Source of the DNA: MED-G105 sp038522945
Lineage (GTDB): Bacteria; Pseudomonadota; Alphaproteobacteria; Caulobacterales; Parvularculaceae
Length of the DNA stretch: 64,000 bases
Direction of reading: 5' to 3'
Assembly: GCA_038522945.1 (NCBI GenBank)
Contig: JBCBJV010000017.1
Location: forward strand, 1 to 64,000
The translations under genes and the position numbers were made by a program. The first letter of the stretch is position 1, and every line of letters starts with the position of its first letter. This document shows positions 26,442 to 34,808 of this stretch, piece by piece. The notes under the pieces were generated by a model. That model was given only the letters and a program-made list of their open reading frames with translations, made no database searches and had not been told where the DNA came from.

Positions 26442-27434
26442 CTACACCTTAATCTGAGTCATCTTCTTCATGACCACAATGCCGGTGGTCATCCAAACGC
26501 CAGCACCCAAGAGGATAAAGTTCCCCTCTGGCGTTAGAAACAACGGATCGAGATAATCCGGCGCCGACATTTTCACCGACCCCATAACAAGGAAAGGCAG
26601 GGCACCAATAATCATGGCTGATGCTTTTGCTTCCGCGGACAGGGCCTTGATCTTACCTTCCATGAGCTTGCGCCCACGAAGCACGCCCGCAAGGTTGCCA
26701 AGTGCTTCAGCGAGGTTACCACCGGTCTTTTGCTGGATCATCAGAACGATCCCGAAAAAGCGAACCTCCTGAAGGGGCATCCGGTCAAACATCCGATCAA
26801 GCGACTGGTCAAGTGAAAGACCGATACGCTGACCTTCTGTCAGCTGATCAAACTCTTCACTCACAGGCGCAGGCGCTTCCTTCGCGATAATCTTCAAGCA
26901 TTCGTTCACCGGCAAACCGGACTTCACGCCACGCACAATAACGTCAATCGCATTGGAAAATTCGTTAGCAAACTTTTTCTGACGGCGTCCGATGGCAAAC
27001 CCGATGAACCAGCGCGGCACACCAAGTCCGCCCACAAAAAAGAGCCCTGCGGTGACCACAAGTTTCTGCCCGGAGATAAGACCGATTAAGGCGAACACCA
27101 CCGCGCAGACAACCGAGCCAATGTAAAACTGAGACGTTGTGATATCGAGACCGGCCCGCTCAAATTGCTTTTCAAGCGAGACACGCTCTTTCTTTTTGTT
27201 TTTAGCGGTTTGCTCATCGACTTTGGAGAGCGCCTCGTTCACTCGCCGACGGCGTTCCTTCTGGACGGTATCGGTCGCGCTGGCGTTCGCTGCGCCCTTT
27301 GCGTTTTTGCGTGTTTCAATGGTTTGCAAACGCTTTTTGGTTTTGTCCTTTTCTGACGATCCTGCAAACGTCAATCCAAGGGCCAGAACCGCAAAGACAA
27401 TCAGACCAATAATGATGAGAGACTGCTGTTCCAT
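26442..27434 (-). CDS. tadB: Tad pilus inner-membrane protein TadB
   Basis: 330 residues. An N-terminal helix (MEQQSLIIIGLIVFAVLALG) and a cytoplasmic basic region rich in Lys/Arg (about 25-90) precede the T2SSF domain with VIVRGVKSGLPVNECLKII and FFGIVLMIQQKTGGNLAEAL. It pairs with TadC as the platform of the pilus. The genes cpaF-tadB-tadC are spaced 8 nt apart, typical of translational coupling. The basic linker probably contacts the CpaF ATPase; that is inferred from family knowledge. Confidence 0.93.
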   Translation of the reverse strand: MEQQSLIIIGLIVFAVLALGLTFAGSSEKDKTKKRLQTIETRKNAKGAANASATDTVQKERRRRVNEALSKVDEQTAKNKKKERVSLEKQFERAGLDITTSQFYIGSVVCAVVFALIGLISGQKLVVTAGLFFVGGLGVPRWFIGFAIGRRQKKFANEFSNAIDVIVRGVKSGLPVNECLKIIAKEAPAPVSEEFDQLTEGQRIGLSLDQSLDRMFDRMPLQEVRFFGIVLMIQQKTGGNLAEALGNLAGVLRGRKLMEGKIKALSAEAKASAMIIGALPFLVMGSVKMSAPDYLDPLFLTPEGNFILLGAGVWMTTGIVVMKKMTQIKV

Positions 27435-27442
27435 AGGGTCAA

Positions 27443-28915
27443 TTAATCCGCTGCAGCGTCGAGGGCTTCTGCCAGATCCTGATCACGGCCATAGTACTTC
27501 GCACGGTCCCAGAAAGCTGGGCGGGCAATACCAGTAGACTTATGGACGCCAACAATTTTGCCGTCCGCATCTTCGCCGCTCATGTCATAGACAAAAAGAT
27601 CCTGGGTGATGATGGTATCACCCTCCGTCCCCAGAACTTCTGTCACATGGGTAATTCGGCGCGAACCATCCCGAAGCCGGGCCGCCTGGATGATAACATC
27701 GATCGACCCAACAATCATCTCTCGGATCGTTTTTGACGGTAGGTTATACCCACCCATGGTGATCATGGACTCAACCCGCTGCAAGGCTTCTCGCGGTGAG
27801 TTGGCGTGGAGCGTACCCATGGAGCCGTCGTGACCGGTGTTCATGGCCTGAAGCAAGTCGAACGCTTCCGGGCCACGAACCTCACCAACGATAATCCGTT
27901 CAGGACGCATCCGCAGACAGTTCTTAACAAGGTCCCGCATGGTTACCTCGCCTTGCCCTTCGAGGTTTGGCGGACGCGTTTCAAGACGCACAACATGAGG
28001 CTGCTGTAGTTGAAGTTCGGCGGCGTCTTCACAGGTGATGACCCGCTCGTCTTCTTCGATGAAGCCGGTCATGCAGTTCAAGAGCGTGGTCTTACCGGAA
28101 CCGGTACCGCCGGAGATCAGTGTATTGATCCGGCAGCTGCCGACAATCTCAAGGACCTTGGCCCCTTCCGGCGAAATCGACTTGAAGTTGACGAGGTCCG
28201 TCATCTTCAGTTTGTCTTTTTTAAATTTCCGGATGGTGAGTGCAGCGCCATCAATCGAAAGCGGCGGGGCAATAACGTTCACACGAGACCCGTCAGGCAA
28301 ACGCGCGTCACAAATGGGACTTGATTCATCGACGCGACGGCCGACCTGGCTCACGATTCGCTGACAGATATTCATGAGCTGGGCGTTGTCGCGGAATCGA
28401 ACATTCGTCAGCTGAATTTTACCGCCAACTTCGATGAACACCCGGCTTGCACCGTTGACCATGATATCGGCGATGTCGTCACGGGCAAGCAACGGCTCCA
28501 GTGGGCCATAACCCAAAACGTCGTTACAGATATCCTGCAGCAGGGCTTCCTGCTCAGCGATCGACATCTGAACGTTCTTGATCGAGATGATTTCGTTGAC
28601 GATATCACGAATCTCTTCGCCGGCCGCCTCAGTATCGAGTTGCGCCAACTGCGAGAGGTCGATGGTGTCGATCAACGCATTGAAAATTTGCGTTTTTGTC
28701 TGGAAATACTCGTCCGTTCGCCCACCAATCTCAACTGGTTGGGCCGCCGAGACCGCTTTTGGTTCAGCCACGCGCGGGGGGATCGGCGCGCTTTCTTTTG
28801 CTTTTTTTGGCTCTGGCTTCGCAGCCGGCTTCGCCGCAGGTTTTGGCTGCGGTTCGGGTTTTTTAGCGGCTGGCTGCGGCGCGGCGCCGACTTCTGCTGT
28901 CCTGCGTCCAAACAT
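27443..28915 (-). CDS. cpaF: Tad/Cpa secretion ATPase CpaF (TadA)
   Basis: 490 residues. An N-terminal Pro/Lys/Ala-rich stretch (about 10-55) precedes the ATPase of the VirB11/PulE type. Walker A ISGGTGSGKTTLLNC, the Asp box region (DERVITCEDAAELQL), Walker B in PERIIVGEVRGPEA and the His box HANSPREALQRVESM are present. The hexameric ATPase powers extension and retraction of Flp pili at TadB/TadC. It sits between cpaE and tadB with 8-nt gaps on both sides. There is no sign of damage. The low-complexity N-terminus is longer than usual and may be a flexible linker. Confidence 0.95.
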   Translation of the reverse strand: MFGRRTAEVGAAPQPAAKKPEPQPKPAAKPAAKPEPKKAKESAPIPPRVAEPKAVSAAQPVEIGGRTDEYFQTKTQIFNALIDTIDLSQLAQLDTEAAGEEIRDIVNEIISIKNVQMSIAEQEALLQDICNDVLGYGPLEPLLARDDIADIMVNGASRVFIEVGGKIQLTNVRFRDNAQLMNICQRIVSQVGRRVDESSPICDARLPDGSRVNVIAPPLSIDGAALTIRKFKKDKLKMTDLVNFKSISPEGAKVLEIVGSCRINTLISGGTGSGKTTLLNCMTGFIEEDERVITCEDAAELQLQQPHVVRLETRPPNLEGQGEVTMRDLVKNCLRMRPERIIVGEVRGPEAFDLLQAMNTGHDGSMGTLHANSPREALQRVESMITMGGYNLPSKTIREMIVGSIDVIIQAARLRDGSRRITHVTEVLGTEGDTIITQDLFVYDMSGEDADGKIVGVHKSTGIARPAFWDRAKYYGRDQDLAEALDAAAD

Positions 28916-28923
28916 GGGTCAAC

Positions 28924-30612
28924 TTACTTCTTTTTGAAAAGTTCGCGAATATCGAAACGGCTTTTTTTGCTGATCGCATCGGATTTGCCGAGCACGTGCT
29001 GGGTAAGTTCGCGCAACTGCTGTGCTGTTTTCGTCTTTGTACCCACTTCCGTGATCGGCGCGGCATTCGTCGATGCAGTGTGGAAGAGCTGAGGCTCCCA
29101 AGGGAACACGGCAACAGGCTCTAGCCCAACATGTTCAACATATTGCTCTGGCTGCACAGACGACAACTTTGCTTCAAATTGGTTGATCACCAGCATCGGT
29201 GGGTTATCGTTTGGACGGGCACCGGAAATGATATCAATCAGGTTTTTAGTGTTCCGGAAGGCCGCAAGGTCTGATGTTGCAGTAATGACGATTTCATCTG
29301 CTGTCTGAAGAAGCCGCTTAGACCAGCTTGTCCAGACATGGGGCACATCGATCACGATCGTCGGCGCTGCGCCGCGGACCACGTCGATGACCGTCTCAAA
29401 GGCCTGGTCGTCGAGGTCATAGTCTCTGTCCAGAAGGTTCGGCGCCGTAAAGAGGCTGAGCCGTTCGGTATGCTTTTGCAGCAACCGATCCAGAAGGACG
29501 TCGTCGAGACGCTCTGGCGACGCGAGGGCCTCAATCAGGCCGGACGTCGGGTCCTGCTCAAAATCAAGGCTGGCCGTCCCGAATGGCAGGTCAAGGTCGA
29601 GAATGACGGTATCGCTCTCATATTCCTCGGCAGCACACCAGGCAACGTTATGGGCAAGGGTAGACGAGCCGACACCGCCGCGCGCGCCAACGAACGCAAT
29701 CGTTCTGCCGATTGGTGGGGCGGATGGGTCGACATAAAGATTGGCGATCGACTTAATGATCTGCAGCGGCGAGCGCGGACGCACGATGTAATCGCTCACG
29801 CCTTGGCGCATCAGCTCACGGTACAGAGCAATATCATTGACCCGGCCGATAATGACGACCTTAGTGGACGGATCACAAACCTCGGCAAGTTCACCAAGGC
29901 GCGCCAGGAGGCCAGCGCCCGCTTCGGTGGTCTCCACAATAACGAGGTTTGGTGTTGCTGTGGTCTGGAAATGATCAACCGCTTTTGAAACACCCCCCAT
30001 GTGCATGGTCAGGTGCGTTTTCGTTAACCGGCGGTCGACTGCTGCCCGTTCCAACAGTGTAGAGATTTCAGGTGACTCACAAAACGCGTGGATCGAAATA
30101 CGCGGCACTGGGCGATGGTCTTCGGTTTCGTCTTCGTACTCGCCGAGTTCTTCGCCTTCATCATAATCGTTTGCGGAAACAACCGCACCGGCGCTGGCAA
30201 CAACCGCATTCGCCGTTGAGCTTTCCTCACTTTCAGTGGTCTCAGGCTCAGGCGAGACACTCTCGCCGAAGAAGTCTTCTTCCTCCGCGCCTTTGTCTTC
30301 CAGAGGAATGACGTTTTCTTCTTCTTCGGCAAACCCCTCATCGACAGCCAGGTCTTCGTCTTCGAGGGAATCCAGATCGAAGTCTTCAGCAAGAAGGTCT
30401 TCATCGGAGAAATCCTCCTCGCCAAGGGCGGCGAGTTCTTCATCCGATAGCTCTTCGTCCAGCCATGCGTCTTCCTCAAGACTGCCGGACGCTGCGTAGC
30501 TCACTTCCGCTTTGACGACGGGTCCCCCATCAGCGCTAAGGCTGGCGGCCGCATTCGCTGCGCCGATTTCATCCTCGGCATTATCGACGACCTTTTTAAG
30601 TGCCTTGCTCAT
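28924..30612 (-). CDS. cpaE: pilus assembly localisation protein CpaE (TadZ-like), acidic N-terminus
   Basis: 562 residues; GAGGAG 6 nt upstream favours the ATG at 30612 over one at 30618. The C-terminal half is a MinD/ParA-like P-loop ATPase: IAFVGARGGVGSSTLAHN has the deviant Walker A, followed by the VILDLDLPFGTASLDF segment and switch regions. A receiver-like domain precedes it (about 170-290). CpaE/TadZ directs the Tad machinery to its pole. Odd feature: residues about 50-160 are extremely Glu/Asp-rich, far more than the neighbouring genes. That region may be a disordered acidic arm; its role is unknown. Confidence 0.92.
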   Translation of the reverse strand: MSKALKKVVDNAEDEIGAANAAASLSADGGPVVKAEVSYAASGSLEEDAWLDEELSDEELAALGEEDFSDEDLLAEDFDLDSLEDEDLAVDEGFAEEEENVIPLEDKGAEEEDFFGESVSPEPETTESEESSTANAVVASAGAVVSANDYDEGEELGEYEDETEDHRPVPRISIHAFCESPEISTLLERAAVDRRLTKTHLTMHMGGVSKAVDHFQTTATPNLVIVETTEAGAGLLARLGELAEVCDPSTKVVIIGRVNDIALYRELMRQGVSDYIVRPRSPLQIIKSIANLYVDPSAPPIGRTIAFVGARGGVGSSTLAHNVAWCAAEEYESDTVILDLDLPFGTASLDFEQDPTSGLIEALASPERLDDVLLDRLLQKHTERLSLFTAPNLLDRDYDLDDQAFETVIDVVRGAAPTIVIDVPHVWTSWSKRLLQTADEIVITATSDLAAFRNTKNLIDIISGARPNDNPPMLVINQFEAKLSSVQPEQYVEHVGLEPVAVFPWEPQLFHTASTNAAPITEVGTKTKTAQQLRELTQHVLGKSDAISKKSRFDIRELFKKK

Positions 30613-30655
30613 CACCATCTCCTCAGGTCAGCGCAACCGGCGACCCTTATTTTCC

Positions 30656-31324
30656 TTAGTTGCCCGTATCCGCTTCGATCAGACCGTCACGTTCTGTTGA
30701 AGTGACGGTACCCGCCCTGTACTTCTCAACACCCAGAATACGGAACTCAGAATCTGGATCAGTCATATCAGGCGGGGCAATCAGATCCCGCGGATCTGCA
30801 ATCATTGCCGCAAGATTATTCTGTGTACTGCACCCAAAATTTGGTGAGCGAAGATTCCGGCTGTCCCGGTCTTGCAGGCCGTTCCACAAGCCACACGCAC
30901 TTGGGGTTGCCACATAGTGTGTATACGATAGAATAAGGTCACCAGTGGCGCTCTGGCCAGGGACGTAATTTGCAGCTGACAATTGGGCTGGGGAAATACC
31001 TGCCTCAACCAGCGTTTGCTTAATTTGGCCGGCCTGTACAGCTGACGCGCTTTCGCTACCAGCCGGAGCTGTAATTGTCAGAGGACCGTGACCGTTCTTA
31101 AGGTATGCCCCAGCAAAAGCTCTCAGCCTGGCACGATCGATACTCGTCAGAGCTTCGCCACCCACCTTCGGTGCCATAGTCATGGTGATGACCTGGCTAT
31201 CGACAGTGATCGGGTGAGCTTGCTCGATCGACTCTGCGTGATGGGCCTGATTAAACTTGGTGGCACAACCGGTCGCAACACTCGTCACCAGGGCAATCGT
31301 TAAAACTTGTTTCAATGAAGTCAT
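30656..31324 (-). CDS. cpaD: pilus assembly lipoprotein CpaD
   Basis: 222 residues from the ATG at 31324, which has GGTGA 6 nt upstream; an ATG four codons earlier is also possible. A lipoprotein signal (MTSLKQVLTIALVTSVATGC) leads to a Cys at position 20, so it is outer-membrane lipid-anchored. The middle shows the CpaD-type segment GDLILSYTHYVATPSACGLW and the conserved NFGCSTQNNLAAMIADPRDL. In Caulobacter CpaD is needed for secretin assembly with CpaC. It begins 16 nt after the CpaC stop. Two Cys pairs in the mature part may form disulfides. Confidence 0.9.
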   Translation of the reverse strand: MTSLKQVLTIALVTSVATGCATKFNQAHHAESIEQAHPITVDSQVITMTMAPKVGGEALTSIDRARLRAFAGAYLKNGHGPLTITAPAGSESASAVQAGQIKQTLVEAGISPAQLSAANYVPGQSATGDLILSYTHYVATPSACGLWNGLQDRDSRNLRSPNFGCSTQNNLAAMIADPRDLIAPPDMTDPDSEFRILGVEKYRAGTVTSTERDGLIEADTGN

Positions 31325-31340
31325 TTTCGTCACCATTCGC

Positions 31341-32960
31341 TTAATCGAGGATGAACCCGATTGGTCCCTGAAGTGTCTTTTCGTCGACACCAGCATTCGT
31401 CAATCCGTATGCAGATGTCAGGCGGCCAAGCATTGCAGCTTGCATATCGCTGGCAGCGACGAATCCTTTCGTAGGATCGGTCAGCTTGCTGCCATGGGTG
31501 GGCTTAACGAGGTATGGCGTTGCGATGATCACCAGTTCCGTTTCAGCATTCTGATAATCACGGCTGCGGAACAACTGTCCCAGCACCGGTACATTTTTGA
31601 GACCAGGAATACCGTTCACCGTCTGGCGCATATTCTCTTGCAGAAGGCCACCGAGAACCAGGCTGCCACCGGAGGGAAGCTCCACGGTCGTTTCGGCACG
31701 GCGCACATTAAAGGCCGGAATGTTCAGACCCGTGAAGACAAAAGTCGTTGGCTCAGTACCAGGATCGCCTTGTGGTTCATCGATGACACCACTGTTGACC
31801 AGGAAGTCTGTTACGTTCTGTGCGTCGTCAACAATCCCGTCGCCGTCTCGGTCAAATGTGACAACCTCATCCGGTGGCGGTGCCGTTGGCGGAATGCCCG
31901 GAATCGTCGTTTCACTACCGTTCAGAGTGAAGTTATTCGTAGACGTTACTTCGCTGACTTCGGTTGATACTTTGATATTGATACGCCCTTTGTCGAGCAC
32001 CAGAGGCGTAAAACCGAGACCCACACCAAATTGCTTGAATTCAATCGAGATGACACCGTCTTCCTGGCCGATTGGGATTGGGAATTCACCACCTGCCAGG
32101 AAGTTGGCGGACTCACCAGAAACGGCCGTAAGGGTAGGCTCAGCAAGGGTCTTAACGATCCCGATCCGCTCCAAGGCTTGGAGGAAAGCTGAAATGCTGG
32201 ATCCGTTATCGCCGATGCTCCGCGTTGCAGACAACGCAAGGCCCGCAGTACCCGCCGCACCGATGTTAGAGGCTGCCGTATCGATAAACGAGCGAGACAA
32301 GGACGCAACACCGCTCAAATCGATCCCGAGGTTTTTCGCAACAGAGCGCTGCATCTCAACGATCCGTACTTTGAGCATCACCTGCTCACGCTGACGGATC
32401 CCCACCATGGAGACGACTTTTTCCACGTCGTCAACAAAACGAGCAGCAATATCCTTTGCGTTGGCAGCATCGAGACTCGATTCAACGCTTCCCTTCAGAA
32501 TAATATTGTCATTGATCGCTTCGGCTGTAATGCGGCTCGACGGCATCAAACGCGCTAGAAGATCTTCAAGAGCGTCCAGATCGCGCTCTACCCGGATTTC
32601 CAGGTTCAGGATTTCCCGCCCGCGTGCATCGAAGAAAAAGGCGTTGGTCTGACCTACGTCAAGGCCCAGCAAAAAGACCCGGCGCGGCGAGCGAACAACC
32701 GCATCAACCAAAGTCGGCTGGGAGACGATTACGTCAGCCGCTGCCACTGGCAGTTCAACGAGTGCCGCTTTATTCAGTGGCAGAACGATACTTTTAGAAG
32801 TCTCGTTCTCTCCCCCGTAGTTGATCTTGACGTCCCGCGACTGTGCCTCTGCCATGGTCGGCATACCAATGGCCAGCGAGAAAGCCGCCCCAGCGAGGGC
32901 AATCATGTGCCGAATAGGCATTTTTGAGCTTGGCATTGTCATTTTCTCATGCTTCTTCAT
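31341..32960 (-). CDS. cpaC: Tad pilus secretin CpaC (RcpA)
   Basis: 539 residues, starting at the ATG 32960 with GGGGA upstream; a longer frame to 33065 overlaps cpaB. A signal peptide (IALAGAAFSLAIGMPTMAEA) precedes an N-domain typical of RcpA/CpaC proteins (DVKINYGG region, about 45-120), a BON-type domain, and a C-terminal secretin with LNIPAFNVRRAETTVELPSG and the GGLLQENMRQ turn. It forms the outer-membrane pore for the Flp pilus. An insertion between two secretin strands (about 365-400) holds DRDGDGIVDD, which looks like a calcium-binding loop. That loop is not usual in the family as I know it. Confidence 0.93.
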   Translation of the reverse strand: MKKHEKMTMPSSKMPIRHMIALAGAAFSLAIGMPTMAEAQSRDVKINYGGENETSKSIVLPLNKAALVELPVAAADVIVSQPTLVDAVVRSPRRVFLLGLDVGQTNAFFFDARGREILNLEIRVERDLDALEDLLARLMPSSRITAEAINDNIILKGSVESSLDAANAKDIAARFVDDVEKVVSMVGIRQREQVMLKVRIVEMQRSVAKNLGIDLSGVASLSRSFIDTAASNIGAAGTAGLALSATRSIGDNGSSISAFLQALERIGIVKTLAEPTLTAVSGESANFLAGGEFPIPIGQEDGVISIEFKQFGVGLGFTPLVLDKGRINIKVSTEVSEVTSTNNFTLNGSETTIPGIPPTAPPPDEVVTFDRDGDGIVDDAQNVTDFLVNSGVIDEPQGDPGTEPTTFVFTGLNIPAFNVRRAETTVELPSGGSLVLGGLLQENMRQTVNGIPGLKNVPVLGQLFRSRDYQNAETELVIIATPYLVKPTHGSKLTDPTKGFVAASDMQAAMLGRLTSAYGLTNAGVDEKTLQGPIGFILD

Positions 32961-32988
32961 AGCGATTCCCCGGTCGCGGATTGCGAAA

Positions 32989-33729
32989 TTAAATGCGCCC
33001 ATAACGAACAACATCGACATTCTGACGGGGCTGGGACTCAACTTGCCCGGTTGGTTCAAAAACACTTCGCAGCGCGAGCGTTATCTGGCCGCGTGAATTA
33101 CGTGCCTTGGTAAAGAATTCTGCATCAGCAGGGCTCAATTCCAATGTCGCCGTTGCGCCGGCAATGTTTGAGGTCTCACTTTCCTCTGCATAGAAAGCAT
33201 CGAGTGCGAGGACCTTTACGTCTTCAAAAAGAACAGTGACGATCGTCTCATCGGAATTTTGAGCATTTTCCGTGTAGTAGATATCAACGCGGTCGCCTGG
33301 CAGAATAAAGCCGCCAGACGCTGTCTCCGGTGAGACCCGTGTAGTGATCGCGCGCATGCCCGGTTCAAGGACCGCGGCAAGCATTCCGCTGCTTCCTGCA
33401 CGGACGATTTTGCGCTCTATAAGTGGTTCACCTTCAATAATTGTGCTACGGACTACTGCTCGGTTCAACTCGTCAATCTCAACAACACCTTCAGTTAAGT
33501 ACTGCTCTGAGACATACTTTTCCGGCCAATCGACCCATTTCAGGGATTCAACGGAAAGACGGTTACCGCGTTCCAGATCGATATCTGATACCAAAACACG
33601 AACTGTTTTTTCTTCAACCTGGGTAATGATTGGCGCAATGTCTTCGGGCTCGTTACCACTCATCAGGAAGAACGCGATTAGACCTGCTACCAGCGCCACA
33701 CCAATGGCTGCAATCTGACGAATGTTCAT
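32989..33729 (-). CDS. cpaB: pilus assembly protein CpaB (RcpC)
   Basis: 246 residues. A single N-terminal hydrophobic segment (MNIRQIAAIGVALVAGLIAFFLM) anchors the protein, and the rest is an SAF-like domain typical of CpaB/RcpC. Recognisable motifs are RVLVSDIDLERGNRLS, the VDWPEKYV segment, ISPGMRAIT-like LEPGMRAITTRVS, and GGFILPGDRVDIYYT. It acts with the CpaC secretin in the periplasm or outer membrane. It stops 28 nt before cpaC begins. Normal size; no anomaly seen. Confidence 0.93.
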   Translation of the reverse strand: MNIRQIAAIGVALVAGLIAFFLMSGNEPEDIAPIITQVEEKTVRVLVSDIDLERGNRLSVESLKWVDWPEKYVSEQYLTEGVVEIDELNRAVVRSTIIEGEPLIERKIVRAGSSGMLAAVLEPGMRAITTRVSPETASGGFILPGDRVDIYYTENAQNSDETIVTVLFEDVKVLALDAFYAEESETSNIAGATATLELSPADAEFFTKARNSRGQITLALRSVFEPTGQVESQPRQNVDVVRYGRI

Positions 33730-33824
33730 TCTTGGTTACCCTTTCGAAAACTAACGCGCCCAAGACGCACGTTCCTATCGACGACCATGACCTCAAGTCC
33801 TCAAAATCGCGTTAACTCAAAGTT

Positions 33825-34331
33825 TTAACCGCCGAACGCAATTTGAAAGAGTGGGGTTTGCGGGAATGTCCAAAGTCCGCCCGCTGATATTGCAACAGCA
33901 TACGGCAACTCATGCTTGTTTTGGTGCATACGAATTAACCAAGGCGCGTGTGCGTAAACGGGTAGGACCGGCATTTTCCGGAATGCAATTAGGAAAATTG
34001 CCACCGCACCGCCCGCTAAAGCCATAGAAAACAAAAACGGTACAAACGCACTAAGTCCAATCCAAGGCGCTGCGGCAGCCAGGAGTTTTGCATCACCCCC
34101 GCCGAAAAACTTCACAGCAAAAAGTCCAAAACAAACAACAAAAACCGCAAAACCAAAGAAGGTGCTCTGAAGAACCAGCTCGCCTGGGGCGCCAAGTAAG
34201 AGCGCTGCTGGGAAGTATCCGAGCCACAACGTTAGGGAGACCCAATTCGGGATTTTAAATTCGTAAACGTCGGTTAACGCTGAAATTATGAGGCAGGCCG
34301 GAAAGATAGCCAGAAAGAAAATGCCAATCAC
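33825..34331 (-). CDS. cpaA: Tad prepilin peptidase CpaA (TadV)
   Basis: 168 residues, several hydrophobic helices. It belongs to the short (no methylase domain) aspartic prepilin peptidases: the active-site aspartates are in ISALTDVYEFKIPNW and in the FFGGGDAKLL motif. It cleaves Flp pilin before assembly, and CpaA-type enzymes also process TadE/F-type pseudopilins. It lies upstream of cpaB (95-nt gap) and 152 nt downstream of flp, beyond a terminator. The operon therefore has its own start signals here, and one possible CtrA box lies upstream. Confidence 0.9.
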   Translation of the reverse strand: MIGIFFLAIFPACLIISALTDVYEFKIPNWVSLTLWLGYFPAALLLGAPGELVLQSTFFGFAVFVVCFGLFAVKFFGGGDAKLLAAAAPWIGLSAFVPFLFSMALAGGAVAIFLIAFRKMPVLPVYAHAPWLIRMHQNKHELPYAVAISAGGLWTFPQTPLFQIAFGG

Positions 34332-34380
34332 GTCGGCGCTCCTTGTTCTTCAAGTTGCACCAGAGTTACGTAAGTCAGCC

Positions 34381-34395
34381 TTAATTTTGAGTTAT
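34381..34395. promoter_or_regulatory. weak CtrA-like box upstream of cpaA
   Basis: TTAA-TTTTGAG-TTAT: matches the TTAA-N7-TTAA consensus with one mismatch. It is 50 nt upstream of the cpaA start, between flp and the cpa operon. In Caulobacter CtrA controls pilus genes. The match is short and AT-rich, so chance is possible. Confidence 0.3.
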
Positions 34396-34430
34396 TGCCT
34401 GCGGATAAAGGCACTCACAATGATGTCAAA

Positions 34431-34460
34431 GAAAAGGGGCCCCCAAGCGGGAGCCCCTTC
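34431..34460 (-). terminator. intrinsic terminator after flp
   Basis: On the minus strand AAGGGGC at 34459-34453 pairs with GCCCCTT at 34440-34434, with further pairs inside and a short loop, followed by TTTTC. It starts 24 nt past the flp stop codon, so a high-level pilin transcript can end here while the cpa genes are read separately. Confidence 0.85.
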
Positions 34461-34483
34461 CAAACGCTATGCGCTTCCGCGAT

Positions 34484-34654
34484 TTAGCGGGTAGCGAGTT
34501 CTGAATCAACTTCAGAGAACGTTGCAGACAGCTCGGTGCCGAGTGCACGAACCATAGCAATGATAGCAACGCCGATAAGAGCTGCGATCAGGCCGTATTC
34601 GATAGCCGTTGCGCCGTTTTCATCGTTCATGAAGTTATTGAAAAGAGCTTTCAT
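34484..34654 (-). CDS. flp: Flp/Fap-type pilin subunit
   Basis: 56 residues. It starts MKALFNNFMNDENGATAIEY, then a hydrophobic helix GLIAALIGVAIIAMV and a polar tail ending in SELATR. The prepilin cleavage site is expected between Gly14 and Ala15 in ENG/ATAIEYGL; the Glu at +5 is present as required for type IVb assembly. This is the major subunit of Tad pili, which mediate surface adhesion. It is followed by an intrinsic terminator. A CtrA-like box is 82 nt upstream of the start. Confidence 0.95.
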   Translation of the reverse strand: MKALFNNFMNDENGATAIEYGLIAALIGVAIIAMVRALGTELSATFSEVDSELATR

Positions 34655-34735
34655 TTGAGTCGACTCCTAATTTACTACTCTTTGCACCACCAGCAGGACC
34701 ACCCCCGCCAGCTTCATCGACAATGCCATCTGTCC

Positions 34736-34750
34736 GTAAACAAACATTAA
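34736..34750. promoter_or_regulatory. CtrA-like box upstream of flp
   Basis: On the minus strand TTAA-TGTTTGT-TTAC: one mismatch from TTAA-N7-TTAAC. It is 82 nt upstream of the flp ATG, in the usual promoter zone. In Caulobacter CtrA activates pilA. The extent of AT-rich sequence here makes a chance match possible. Confidence 0.35.
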
Positions 34751-34808
34751 AAATAAGCAGGTCTAGCAAATTTTATTTGTAGACTGACATTCATGGTAAA
34801 TTTTGTGT

